From: an uncultured Lachnospiraceae bacterium
GTDB lineage: Bacteria; Bacillota; Clostridia; Lachnospirales; Lachnospiraceae
Direction of reading: 5' to 3'
Assembly (NCBI GenBank): GCA_900549995.1
Contig: URQQ01000051.1
Coordinates: forward strand, 1-28,998
Length of the DNA stretch: 28,998 nucleotides
Shown here: piece after piece, positions 23,263 through 28,998 of the stretch
Layout of the letters: every line of letters begins with the position of its first letter
Numbering within the stretch: the stretch's first letter is position 1
Notes under the pieces: generated by a model
The model's input: the letters and a program-made list of their open reading frames with translations, nothing else
The model's database searches: none
What the model was told of the DNA's origin: nothing
Made by a program: the position numbers and the translations under genes

Positions 23263-23442
23263 TTAAATCATTGATGTAAAAAAATAAATCGGCAATGCAC
23301 CAAGGCAAGCAATTCCTGAAACTGCTAACAATATACCTGCAGACACGAAAAACATCCCTGCCATCAATCCAAAGATCGGGTGTCTGTCTAGCGCATTCTC
23401 CATTTTTTCTTCATGGTTTTCAATGTATTTTGCTAACATCAT
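23263..23442 (-). CDS. 59-residue membrane protein of unknown function at the head of the kdp operon
   Basis: An ORF of 59 codons with AAAGGAAG five bases before its ATG (23442). A second ATG at 23439 and a GTG at 23448 are alternative starts. Residues 1-25 are hydrophilic (AKYIENHEEKMENALDRHP), and residues 26-59 are strongly hydrophobic, with two potential short helices separated by a glycine-rich turn (GLMAGMFFVSAGILLAVSG then LGALPIYFF). There is no signal peptidase site. It lies 38 bp before kdpF and is presumably co-transcribed, so a role in potassium uptake is suggested by position only. I do not recognise the family. Confidence 0.7.
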   Translation of the reverse strand: MMLAKYIENHEEKMENALDRHPIFGLMAGMFFVSAGILLAVSGIACLGALPIYFFTSMI

Positions 23443-23513
23443 AATCACTTCCTTTCACATCTATAAATTACCACCATGTATGATAAAGAAGCCATATATG
23501 AAACATCCGGTCT

Positions 23514-23545
23514 ATATAAAGATTTTGTTAATGTTTTACGGAGAT
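23514..23545 (-). promoter_or_regulatory. candidate KdpE-type operator upstream of the kdp operon
   Basis: The exact 10-mer ATATAAAGAT (23514-23523, plus strand), also present before the trk operon, is followed 22 bp away by a partial copy TTACGGAGAT (23536-23545, six of ten). It lies about 72 bp upstream of the first small ORF of the kdp operon. No convincing -10 was found, though CATATA at 23493-23498 is possible. Confidence 0.4.
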
Positions 23546-23594
23546 AAAGCAAAAAGCAATCCGGATGAGTAAATGCTGATCACTCAGGATTGCT
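23545..23594 (-). terminator. second hairpin with T-rich tail before kdp
   Basis: On the minus strand AGCAATCC (23594-23587) pairs with GGATTGCT (23562-23555), with a further inner TGAGT/ACTCA pairing, then TTTTTGCTTT. It lies 25 bp beyond the tRNA terminator. It may be a backup terminator or an attenuator in a kdp leader. Confidence 0.55.
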
Positions 23595-23618
23595 TTCTGC
23601 TGTCTTATAATAAAATGT

Positions 23619-23658
23619 AAAAAAATATCACCAGCCACTTATTACATGACTGGTGATA
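23619..23658 (-). terminator. Rho-independent terminator of the tRNA-Thr gene
   Basis: TATCACCAG pairs with CTGGTGATA (9 bp, 15-nt loop at 23635-23649) and seven T follow on the minus strand. It sits 24 bp after the tRNA 3' end. Confidence 0.8.
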
Positions 23659-23681
23659 CAAAAACTTCCATTTTTCACTTA

Positions 23682-23754
23682 AGCTGAAAATCGGACTTGA
23701 ACCGACGACCCCTTCATTACGAGTGAAGTGCTCTACCAACTGAGCTATTTCAGC
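23682..23754 (-). tRNA. tRNA-Thr, anticodon CGT
   Basis: Read on the minus strand, the 73-base gene folds as a cloverleaf. The acceptor GCTGAAA pairs with TTTCAGC apart from the usual wobble. The D-loop holds AGCTCAGTTGGTAGAGC. The anticodon stem CTTCA/TGAAG encloses loop CTCGTAA with anticodon CGT (decodes ACG). The T-arm holds GTCGG-TTCAAGT-CCGAT. The discriminator is T, and CCA is not encoded. It has its own promoter 32 bp upstream, with -10 TATAAT and -35 TTGCAT, and a terminator downstream. Confidence 0.95.
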
Positions 23755-23759
23755 AAGCA

Positions 23760-23775
23760 GCTGTGAAATCACAGC
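23760..23775 (-). other. perfect hairpin in the tRNA 5' leader
   Basis: GCTGTGA and TCACAGC with a 2-base centre form a 7-bp palindrome between the tRNA promoter and the mature tRNA 5' end (6 bp away). It would fold in the precursor next to the RNase P cut site or serve as a protein-binding palindrome. Confidence 0.5.
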
Positions 23776-23785
23776 CACAAAAATT

Positions 23786-23813
23786 ATTATATCGCATTTT
23801 GAAAAATATGCAA
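23786..23813 (-). promoter_or_regulatory. promoter of tRNA-Thr
   Basis: A -35 TTGCAT (23813-23808) and -10 TATAAT (23791-23786) are separated by 16 bp on the minus strand, about 32 bp before the mature tRNA 5' end. Confidence 0.72.
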
Positions 23814-23832
23814 CCTTTTTTTTACATTTTAT

Positions 23833-24708
23833 TTATTTTTTCATCTGTACCGAAAGATGCGGATATGCCATCTCGACCCCATGTTCATCCAGCGTCAGCT
23901 TAATTGCTTCAAGAAGTCTCCATCTGACTGGCCAGTATTCTTCTGTTTTCACCCATGATCTCGACCCGATGACGACGGAACTCTCTGCCAGCTGATCCAC
24001 ATACACAAGGATCTCTTCCTCTTTTAAAATGCTCTCATCCTGATAAAGAAGTTCTTCAATCAGTTTCTTCGCTAATTTTAAATCTGCCTCATAAGAGATG
24101 TCTACCGTCAGATCCAGACGTCTCTGGTCTTTCGCTGTCACATTGGTAAGACTGTTATTCGCCAATGTCCCGTTAGGTATGACAATTGTTTTATTATCCA
24201 CGGTAGAAAGCTTTGTATAAAAAATCTGAATCTCCTTTACGGTACCTTCGTTTCCATGAGAATCTTCTATAATATAATCTCCGACAACAAACGGTTTCAG
24301 AAGTAAGATCAGCACACCGCCTGCAAAGTTTGACAGACTCCCCTGTAAGGCCAGACCGATCGCGACACCCGCAGACGCAATGAGAGCAGCCACCGAAGAA
24401 GACTCGACTCCGAATTTCGTTGCGATAATAAAGATCAGAAGCGCATACAATGCAAACTTCAGCATCGAATCTACAAACTGCTCTACCCCTTTATCAGCAC
24501 TGGACCTTTCAATTGATTTTCTTACAAGCCCGCGGATCCACTTGATAATCTTGCTTCCGATAATAAAAAATATAATTGCAAACAATACCTGAATGCCAAA
24601 ACTGATGATATTCGGCAGTCTGTCCACAAAGTATTGTACAAACTGATTCACTTCTTTTGTTGCCTCCGCCACCTGTTCTGTGACTTGCTGTGTTGCCTGT
24701 GTATCCAT
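23833..24708 (-). CDS. MscS-family mechanosensitive channel
   Basis: A 291-residue small-conductance mechanosensitive channel. Membrane helices lie at about 33-57 (IISFGIQVLFAIIFFIIGSK), 84-100 and 108-140. The pore helix carries the glycine/alanine-rich SAGVAIGLALQGSLSNFAGG and then VGDYI, the beta-domain entry. The C-terminal cytoplasmic region has VDNKTIVIPNGTLANNSLTN, the typical MscS signature. It releases solutes on hypo-osmotic shock. The start follows GGGAGG. It is 21 bp after pgeF and may share its transcript. Next to the potassium genes it fits an osmotic-adaptation neighbourhood, but the linkage may be chance. Confidence 0.94.
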   Translation of the reverse strand: MDTQATQQVTEQVAEATKEVNQFVQYFVDRLPNIISFGIQVLFAIIFFIIGSKIIKWIRGLVRKSIERSSADKGVEQFVDSMLKFALYALLIFIIATKFGVESSSVAALIASAGVAIGLALQGSLSNFAGGVLILLLKPFVVGDYIIEDSHGNEGTVKEIQIFYTKLSTVDNKTIVIPNGTLANNSLTNVTAKDQRRLDLTVDISYEADLKLAKKLIEELLYQDESILKEEEILVYVDQLAESSVVIGSRSWVKTEEYWPVRWRLLEAIKLTLDEHGVEMAYPHLSVQMKK

Positions 24709-24729
24709 TTTTTCCTCCCTGGTATCTAA

Positions 24730-25578
24730 TTATTCTTTTAACGCCAGAAAAGCGCCAAGATTTCCCCGTCTGCCGTGCGATGCCCGATGTGAAAACAACA
24801 TCTGGGGATTACAGCACGTACAGAGATTTGTTACTGCCGAATTCTCTTTTTTAATCCCCGCCTCATAAAATACGATTTCCTGTGCCTTCCACAGATTCAG
24901 CTGATACTTTCCGTTCTGTTTCTCATAAAACAATTCTTTCCAATATCTGCTGTCATAATTCTCTTTAAATTTCTCTATTACATCCTGGCTGACCTCATAA
25001 CAATCCTGGCAGATCGAAGGGCCGACTGCCGCCCGGATATCTTCCGGCCTGCAGCCATATTCTTTTGTCATCCGCTCTACAGTCTTTTTCCCGATTTTCT
25101 CTACAGTCCCTCTCCATCCGGAGTGGCAAAGCCCAATGGCTCCTCTGACCGGATCAACAAAAAACAGAGGGACACAGTCGGCATAAAAAGTCGCAAGGCA
25201 TACGCCTTTTTCATCTGTAACAAGCCCATCTACATCCTGGTAATCAACAGGGCGCAAAAGCCCCTTTCCCCTGTCTTCCCGGGTTACTTTACGTATATTG
25301 GAAGTATGCGTCTGCACAGAGAACACAAGATCTTCTTCCTTTACATCCAGCACACTCATCATACGCCGGAAATTTTCACGGACAGCCTCTTTTTCATCTC
25401 CACGGGAAAAACTCAGGTTCATGGATTCCCATACTCCTGTACTTACACCTCCGACACGGGTAGAAAATCCATGTTTTACGGTTCCCAGTTCCTCAAAAAG
25501 CGGATATGTAAGATACAATACTCCCTGCTTTTCATTTTCCTTAAAAATAACGTCCTTATTTTTATACTGTAATTTCAT
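24730..25578 (-). CDS. pgeF: peptidoglycan editing factor PgeF (YfiH/laccase-domain family)
   Basis: A 282-residue protein of the multicopper-polyphenol-oxidase-like (DUF152/YfiH) family, which removes wrongly inserted residues from peptidoglycan precursors. The metal-site motifs are present: VQTHTSNI with its histidine, ATFYADCVPLFF with cysteine, and GLCHSGWRGTVEKIG with cysteine and histidine. The C-terminal CTCCNPQMLFSHRASHGRRG is also typical. Length is normal for the family. It begins 12 bp after the yraN stop, with AGGGG upstream, and is followed by the MscS gene. Confidence 0.93.
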   Translation of the reverse strand: MKLQYKNKDVIFKENEKQGVLYLTYPLFEELGTVKHGFSTRVGGVSTGVWESMNLSFSRGDEKEAVRENFRRMMSVLDVKEEDLVFSVQTHTSNIRKVTREDRGKGLLRPVDYQDVDGLVTDEKGVCLATFYADCVPLFFVDPVRGAIGLCHSGWRGTVEKIGKKTVERMTKEYGCRPEDIRAAVGPSICQDCYEVSQDVIEKFKENYDSRYWKELFYEKQNGKYQLNLWKAQEIVFYEAGIKKENSAVTNLCTCCNPQMLFSHRASHGRRGNLGAFLALKE

Positions 25579-25590
25579 CCTGCTTACCCC

Positions 25591-25959
25591 TTATGTTAAA
25601 TATTCAAATGCATTCTGAATGTGAAAGATTTCTTCATCAAGAATCCCGATCACGTCGAATCTGCATGGCATTTCAAGGTTTCCCGAAGTCCAGAGATAAT
25701 TCTGTGCACATTTCGAAATAACGGCCTGTTTGCGGCCATCAACAGCCTCCAGCGGATGTCCGCTCTTACATCCGTTTCTGTATTTCACCTCACAAAATAC
25801 AATATAATCATTATCTTTTGCAATAATGTCAATTTCTCCAAATCTGCATCTGTAATTATACTCAAGTATCTGCAGCCCCTTTTGCCTCAGATACATCCCA
25901 GCCGTCTGCTCGTAACTGGTTCCAACTGTTCTTTTATTTTTTTCCCTGCTGTAAATCAT
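25591..25959 (-). CDS. YraN-family protein (predicted endonuclease fold)
   Basis: A 122-residue protein of the YraN/UPF0102 family. Catalytic-type residues of the restriction-endonuclease-like fold are visible: RFGEIDIIAKDND with Glu-x-Asp, and VFCEVKYRNG with the E-x-K pair. An early YEQTAGMYLRQKG is the conserved helix 1. The family function is uncertain; members are often near rnhB, as here. The start ATG has a weak ribosome site (AAAGCAGAAG), and the upstream 92-bp gap holds a hairpin. No stop or frameshift is seen. Confidence 0.92.
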   Translation of the reverse strand: MIYSREKNKRTVGTSYEQTAGMYLRQKGLQILEYNYRCRFGEIDIIAKDNDYIVFCEVKYRNGCKSGHPLEAVDGRKQAVISKCAQNYLWTSGNLEMPCRFDVIGILDEEIFHIQNAFEYLT

Positions 25960-25986
25960 ACTTCTGCTTTTGTGCGTGATCTGACG

Positions 25987-26013
25987 TTACAGTGACTCCC
26001 ACATACACTGTAA
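25987..26013. other. perfect 8-bp inverted repeat between rnhB and yraN
   Basis: TTACAGTG (25987-25994) and CACTGTAA (26006-26013) flank an 11-bp centre in the 92-bp gap upstream of yraN. No T-run follows on either strand, so it is not an intrinsic terminator. It could be an mRNA processing or protein-binding site. Confidence 0.4.
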
Positions 26014-26051
26014 AAGACCGGCTTTATTCTGCCATATACATATGCGTACAA

Positions 26052-26810
26052 TTATACGAAATTTTTAATAAAGCTCCGTCTGTGAATCGGCGTCGGCCCC
26101 ATTTCCCGAAGCGCCCGGATATGTTCTTCTGAGCCATAGCCCTTATTGCCGGCAAACCCATACCCCGGAAGAACTTCATCGTACTGGACCATCAGACGGT
26201 CTCTTGTCACCTTGGCAACGACGCTTGCGGCGGCAATGGAAAGACTTTTTGCATCCCCTTTGATAATCGGTACCTGACGGATGTTAATGCCGGGAATTGT
26301 CACTGCGTCATTTAGGAGAAGGTCCGGCTCGACTTTCAGGTTCGAGACAGCCATCCGCATCGCCTCATATGTAGCCTGCAGAATGTTGATTTCATCAATT
26401 CTGGCCGGGCTCACCATCCCAATTCCAACAGAAACCGCCGTATCCATGATTTCATCATACAGAAGCTCACGGCGTTTCTCCGATAGTTTCTTGGAATCAT
26501 TCAGGTACATAATCACGGTATCTTTCGGCAGAATGACCGCTCCTGCAGCTACAGGCCCTGCCAGCGGCCCTCTCCCAACTTCGTCAATGCCACAGATATA
26601 TTTCGCATCCGCGTACTTTTTTTCATATAGAAGCATCTGTTCTACACGCCGAACTTCCGCCTCTTCTTTTTCCTGAATTTTTTTATACTTAGCAATCAGG
26701 CTGACAACGCCAGCTCTGGCATCTTCTGCATATTCTGCATACAATGTCTCTAACTGCTTCTTGTCAGCCTGCTCAAATTCTTCTCTGATCTCTTTTATAC
26801 TTTTACTCAT
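26052..26810 (-). CDS. rnhB: ribonuclease HII
   Basis: A 252-residue RNase HII that removes RNA primers and misincorporated ribonucleotides from DNA. The catalytic DEDD residues are visible as GIDEVGRGPLAGP (Asp76, Glu77), NDAVTIPG (Asp168) and KGDAKSLSIAAAS (Asp186). The conserved GSEEHI and RRSF near the end are present. It has the longer helical N-terminus (about 1-65) of the Firmicutes type. The start is the ATG at 26810, overlapping the lepB stop by 8 bp. A longer TTG start is less likely. Confidence 0.95.
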   Translation of the reverse strand: MSKSIKEIREEFEQADKKQLETLYAEYAEDARAGVVSLIAKYKKIQEKEEAEVRRVEQMLLYEKKYADAKYICGIDEVGRGPLAGPVAAGAVILPKDTVIMYLNDSKKLSEKRRELLYDEIMDTAVSVGIGMVSPARIDEINILQATYEAMRMAVSNLKVEPDLLLNDAVTIPGINIRQVPIIKGDAKSLSIAAASVVAKVTRDRLMVQYDEVLPGYGFAGNKGYGSEEHIRALREMGPTPIHRRSFIKNFV

Positions 26811-27357
26811 GCTGTACAACCCCAATCCTGTTCAGAGGCCAGATACGCACCCATGCCCTGCCCATCAGATCCCCGCGCTTCAGTATCCCGACACTTGGAT
26901 CTCTGCTGTCTGAACTGTGGTTCCTGTTATCTCCAAGGACGAAATATTCATCTTCCCCAAGTGTAATCTCATGATCCGCAATTCCGGAAGACTCCATCAC
27001 TTCCTTGCCGTAATGCTCATCCAGCTGTTCACCGTTGATATAGACATACCCGTCAATTACCTGGACTCTCTCTCCTGGAAGCCCAATGATTCTTTTGATA
27101 TAATACGTTTTCTCTTCATACTTATAAGGAAAAACAATAATTTCATATCTTTTCGGATCTCGGAACCGATAAGAAATTTTATCCACAATCAGATTATCAC
27201 CATCATGCAAAGTCGGCTCCATGGACTGTCCGCTGACCCTTGTCCGCTGTCCCACAAACGTAATAATTAAAGTTGTCAATATGACGATGATTAATATATA
27301 GACAACCCAGCCAAGCAGCTCCCTGAATATGCCTCTTGATTCTTCTTCATTTTCCAT
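26803..27357 (-). CDS. lepB: signal peptidase I (second copy)
   Basis: A 184-residue type I signal peptidase. One N-terminal membrane helix (about 15-35) leads to the catalytic motif VSGQSMEPTL (Ser45) and YYIKRIIGLPGE (Lys88). Later boxes GYVYING and EYFVLGDNRNHSSDSR follow. It cleaves Sec and Tat signal peptides outside the membrane. The gene is separated from rbgA by 105 bp with an internal promoter and overlaps rnhB by 8 bp. It is a clear paralogue of the other peptidase at 28316-28900. Confidence 0.95.
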   Translation of the reverse strand: MENEEESRGIFRELLGWVVYILIIVILTTLIITFVGQRTRVSGQSMEPTLHDGDNLIVDKISYRFRDPKRYEIIVFPYKYEEKTYYIKRIIGLPGERVQVIDGYVYINGEQLDEHYGKEVMESSGIADHEITLGEDEYFVLGDNRNHSSDSRDPSVGILKRGDLMGRAWVRIWPLNRIGVVQHE

Positions 27358-27392
27358 TTATGCTACCCCTTTATCCATATCACTTTCTGATT

Positions 27393-27421
27393 ATTATACT
27401 TCCAAACAACACGTAATTCAA
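27393..27421 (-). promoter_or_regulatory. internal promoter before the second signal peptidase
   Basis: TTGAAT (27421-27416) and TATAAT (27398-27393) are 17 bp apart on the minus strand, in the 105-bp gap after rbgA, 36 bp before the lepB start. It would drive lepB, rnhB and later genes independently of rbgA. Confidence 0.72.
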
Positions 27422-27462
27422 GCAAGAATATACGCCGTATGCCCCAAATGACATCCAGATAT

Positions 27463-28314
27463 CTACGCGTACTGCTCCGGATACTCCACCGTGATTCTTC
27501 CAAGTCTTCCATTACGGAAATCATCGGTAAAAAGCATTGCCGCCTTCTCTGTATCCAGTTCATTTCCTCTCACAAGACAGTGCCTGCTCTCGGCAATTTT
27601 CTTCAAACAGGAAAATGTGTCATCATCCTCTTCAATCTGGTACTTTGTACCGATCACTCCCGGATACTCTCTCAACATAAACGCAATCAGTTCCAGCGCC
27701 AGTTCGTCTGTATTTAAGATCTCATCTTTGATCGATCCTACAAATGCAAGGTGAAGCCCAACCGTCTGATCCTCGAATTTCGGCCAGAGTATTCCCGGCG
27801 TATCGAGAAGCTCTACATTTTTATTCAGGCGTATCCACTGTTTTCCTTTTGTAACTCCCGGTTTGTTACCAGTCTTAGCACAGGCTTTTCCCGCAAGTGA
27901 ATTAATAAATGTAGACTTTCCTACATTTGGAATACCTACCACCATAGCACGGACAGGACGATTCAGGATACCGCGCTTTCTGTCTCTTTCAATCTTTTCT
28001 TTACATGCCTCCTGGATGACATTCTGGATGGATTTGATTCCCCCGCCCTTTTTGGAATTCACCTTTACGACAGCGTATCCTTTTTCCTTAAAATACGCCT
28101 GCCATGCATCGTTCCATTTTTCTTCTGCAAGGTCTGATTTGTTCAGAAGTATCAGCCTCGCTTTATTCTTCCCAAGCTCATCTATGTCGGGATTCCTGCT
28201 GCTGATTGGAATTCTGGCATCTACCAGTTCTATGATCAGATCGATCAGTTTTATATTTTCCTGCATCATTCTTTTTGCTTTTGTCATATGACCAGGATAC
28301 CATTGAAAATGCAT
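27463..28314 (-). CDS. ylqF: ribosome biogenesis GTPase YlqF/RbgA
   Basis: A 283-residue circularly permuted GTPase that assists late assembly of the 50S ribosomal subunit. G motifs are in permuted order: G4 NKSD (58-61), G1 GIPNVGKS (127-134), G2 region KPGVTKG and G3 DTPG (171-174). WYPGHMTKAKR at 5-15 is the family signature. The C-terminal ANTAR-like helical tail is present. The start is 1 bp after the upstream signal peptidase stop, so they are co-transcribed. Family members normally neighbour lepB and rnhB, as here. Confidence 0.96.
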   Translation of the reverse strand: MHFQWYPGHMTKAKRMMQENIKLIDLIIELVDARIPISSRNPDIDELGKNKARLILLNKSDLAEEKWNDAWQAYFKEKGYAVVKVNSKKGGGIKSIQNVIQEACKEKIERDRKRGILNRPVRAMVVGIPNVGKSTFINSLAGKACAKTGNKPGVTKGKQWIRLNKNVELLDTPGILWPKFEDQTVGLHLAFVGSIKDEILNTDELALELIAFMLREYPGVIGTKYQIEEDDDTFSCLKKIAESRHCLVRGNELDTEKAAMLFTDDFRNGRLGRITVEYPEQYA

Positions 28315-28315
28315 A

Positions 28316-28900
28316 TTATTTCTCCTTTATAAATCCAAAGTGTTCATGTGGGGAAACAATAAACCAAGCTTTCCCATAAATCTCTGAACGTTTTACTGTG
28401 CCGATATCAGCCATCCGGCTGTCTTCACTGTTCTTTCTGTTATCACCCAGCACAAAATACTCATCACCGGAAAGCTGGATTTCTTCTGCTGCAATTCCCG
28501 CTTCCTCAATCTCCGTCGTTGTATACTGTTCCTCTAATTCTTTTCCGTCAATATAAATCTTTCCATCCTGAATTAAAACCTTTTCTCCAGGCATTCCGAT
28601 CAGGCGCTTGATATAAAAATGAGAATTTTCATTGCCGTTTGGTTTGAATACAACAATATCTCCTCTGTCCGGAGAACTTGCGTCATAGACAATCCGGTTG
28701 ACGAGTACAATATCCCCGTTACGGAGTACAGGTTTCATGGAATCCCCGATTGTGCTGACTCTCTGCCCAAAGAACCATATACATACGAACGCAATCAGGC
28801 AGACAATCGCAATCTGGAAGATCCAGACGGCAATCGACCGCACAAGGGCAAAATTCAGTCTTCTTCTTGGTTTTGCAAATGACAGCTTACTCATCTTCAT
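28316..28900 (-). CDS. lepB: signal peptidase I (first copy)
   Basis: A 194-residue type I signal peptidase. It has a basic N-terminus (AKPRRRLNF), one membrane helix (about 22-44), TIGDSMKPVL with Ser54, FYIKRLIGMPGE with Lys98, KIYIDGKELEEQY, and the box EYFVLGDNRKNSEDSR. It shares its architecture with the copy downstream of rbgA but differs at the N-terminus and in the loop after the first box. A second ATG two codons in (28894) sits at slightly better spacing from the GGCGGG site and could be the true start. It is the first gene of the rbgA operon in view. Confidence 0.94.
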   Translation of the reverse strand: MKMSKLSFAKPRRRLNFALVRSIAVWIFQIAIVCLIAFVCIWFFGQRVSTIGDSMKPVLRNGDIVLVNRIVYDASSPDRGDIVVFKPNGNENSHFYIKRLIGMPGEKVLIQDGKIYIDGKELEEQYTTTEIEEAGIAAEEIQLSGDEYFVLGDNRKNSEDSRMADIGTVKRSEIYGKAWFIVSPHEHFGFIKEK

Positions 28901-28998
28901 CCCGCCTTCATTTTGAATTTCTTATTGCATAAAGTTTTATATAAAAAACTTACTAAATTTCTGATTATCTTTTCATAAGTTGGTAAATGCCGATATAT
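28901..28998 (-). other. AT-rich leader upstream of the signal peptidase, runs off the edge
   Basis: No gene is visible in these 98 bases. On the minus strand AACTTA and TAAGTT (stem about 6 bp, possibly extended) are followed by TTTTTATAT, which would be a weak terminator for a gene outside the window. No promoter of confidence was found. Confidence 0.3.

Noticed and set aside
23449..23681. possible cyclic di-AMP (ydaO/kimA) riboswitch upstream of kdp
   Set aside because: The gap holds only two simple hairpins and operator-like repeats. I could not find the multi-helix conserved core, and the space is small for one.
27363..27563. 66-codon minus-strand frame between rbgA and the second lepB
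   Set aside because: It overlaps the end of rbgA in another frame and extends through the internal promoter. No ribosome site or conserved feature was seen.
28930..28990. AT-rich inverted repeat as a terminator or promoter
   Set aside because: The stem is only about six A/T-rich pairs with mismatches and is at the window edge. It is recorded only as a weak element in the leader entry.
1..28998. mobile element or CRISPR array
   Set aside because: No transposase or integrase-like frame, terminal inverted repeat, target duplication, or regular repeat-spacer array was found on either strand.

Overview
The window reads as chromosomal DNA from a low-to-moderate GC Gram-positive anaerobe of the class Clostridia, most likely a gut Lachnospiraceae. 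This is inferred from strong AGGAGG-type ribosome binding sites, TTGACA/TATAAT promoters, the signal peptidase/rbgA/rnhB/yraN gene order, a KdpFABC-KdpD system, and GlpA/GlpB/DUF1667-type oxidoreductase genes. The genus cannot be told from the sequence alone. Almost everything is on the minus strand, so operons read right to left. The only clear plus-strand gene is a TetR-family regulator. No insertion sequence, integrase, phage gene or CRISPR array was seen.

Left end (1-1621): the last 74 codons of a ROK-family sugar kinase, cut off at its 5' side and preceded by unrelated sequence, lie directly behind a complete 388-residue protein of unknown function that carries a helix-turn-helix-like segment.

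Region 1622-9806: a tightly packed five-gene operon (GlpA-like FAD oxidoreductase with a [2Fe-2S] BFD domain, GlpB-like FAD/NAD oxidoreductase, DUF1667 protein, alkylglycerone-phosphate-synthase-like FAD oxidase, FGGY kinase). It is read from a near-consensus promoter that faces a divergent tetR gene. It looks like a polyol or sugar catabolic module in which an unidentified substrate is oxidised and phosphorylated and the electrons leave through flavin and iron-sulfur carriers. A long hairpin terminator closes it. A divergent sirtuin and an OGG1-like DNA glycosylase follow.

Region 10822-23442: a potassium-uptake supercluster. In transcription order it holds a 59-residue membrane protein of unknown function, kdpF, kdpA, kdpB, kdpC and kdpD. 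A short promoter region with three direct repeats spaced exactly 22 bp comes next, followed by two TrkA-type genes, trkH, a second KdpD-like kinase without the KdpD/USP domains, and one KdpE-type response regulator ended by a terminator. The cluster joins the high-affinity Kdp pump and the Trk/Ktr system, with two kinases and apparently a single response regulator.

Right end (23619-28998): a threonine tRNA (anticodon CGT) with its own promoter and terminator, an MscS channel, then a housekeeping cluster: signal peptidase I, rbgA, a second signal peptidase I, rnhB, yraN and pgeF. These serve protein export, ribosome assembly, DNA repair and peptidoglycan editing.
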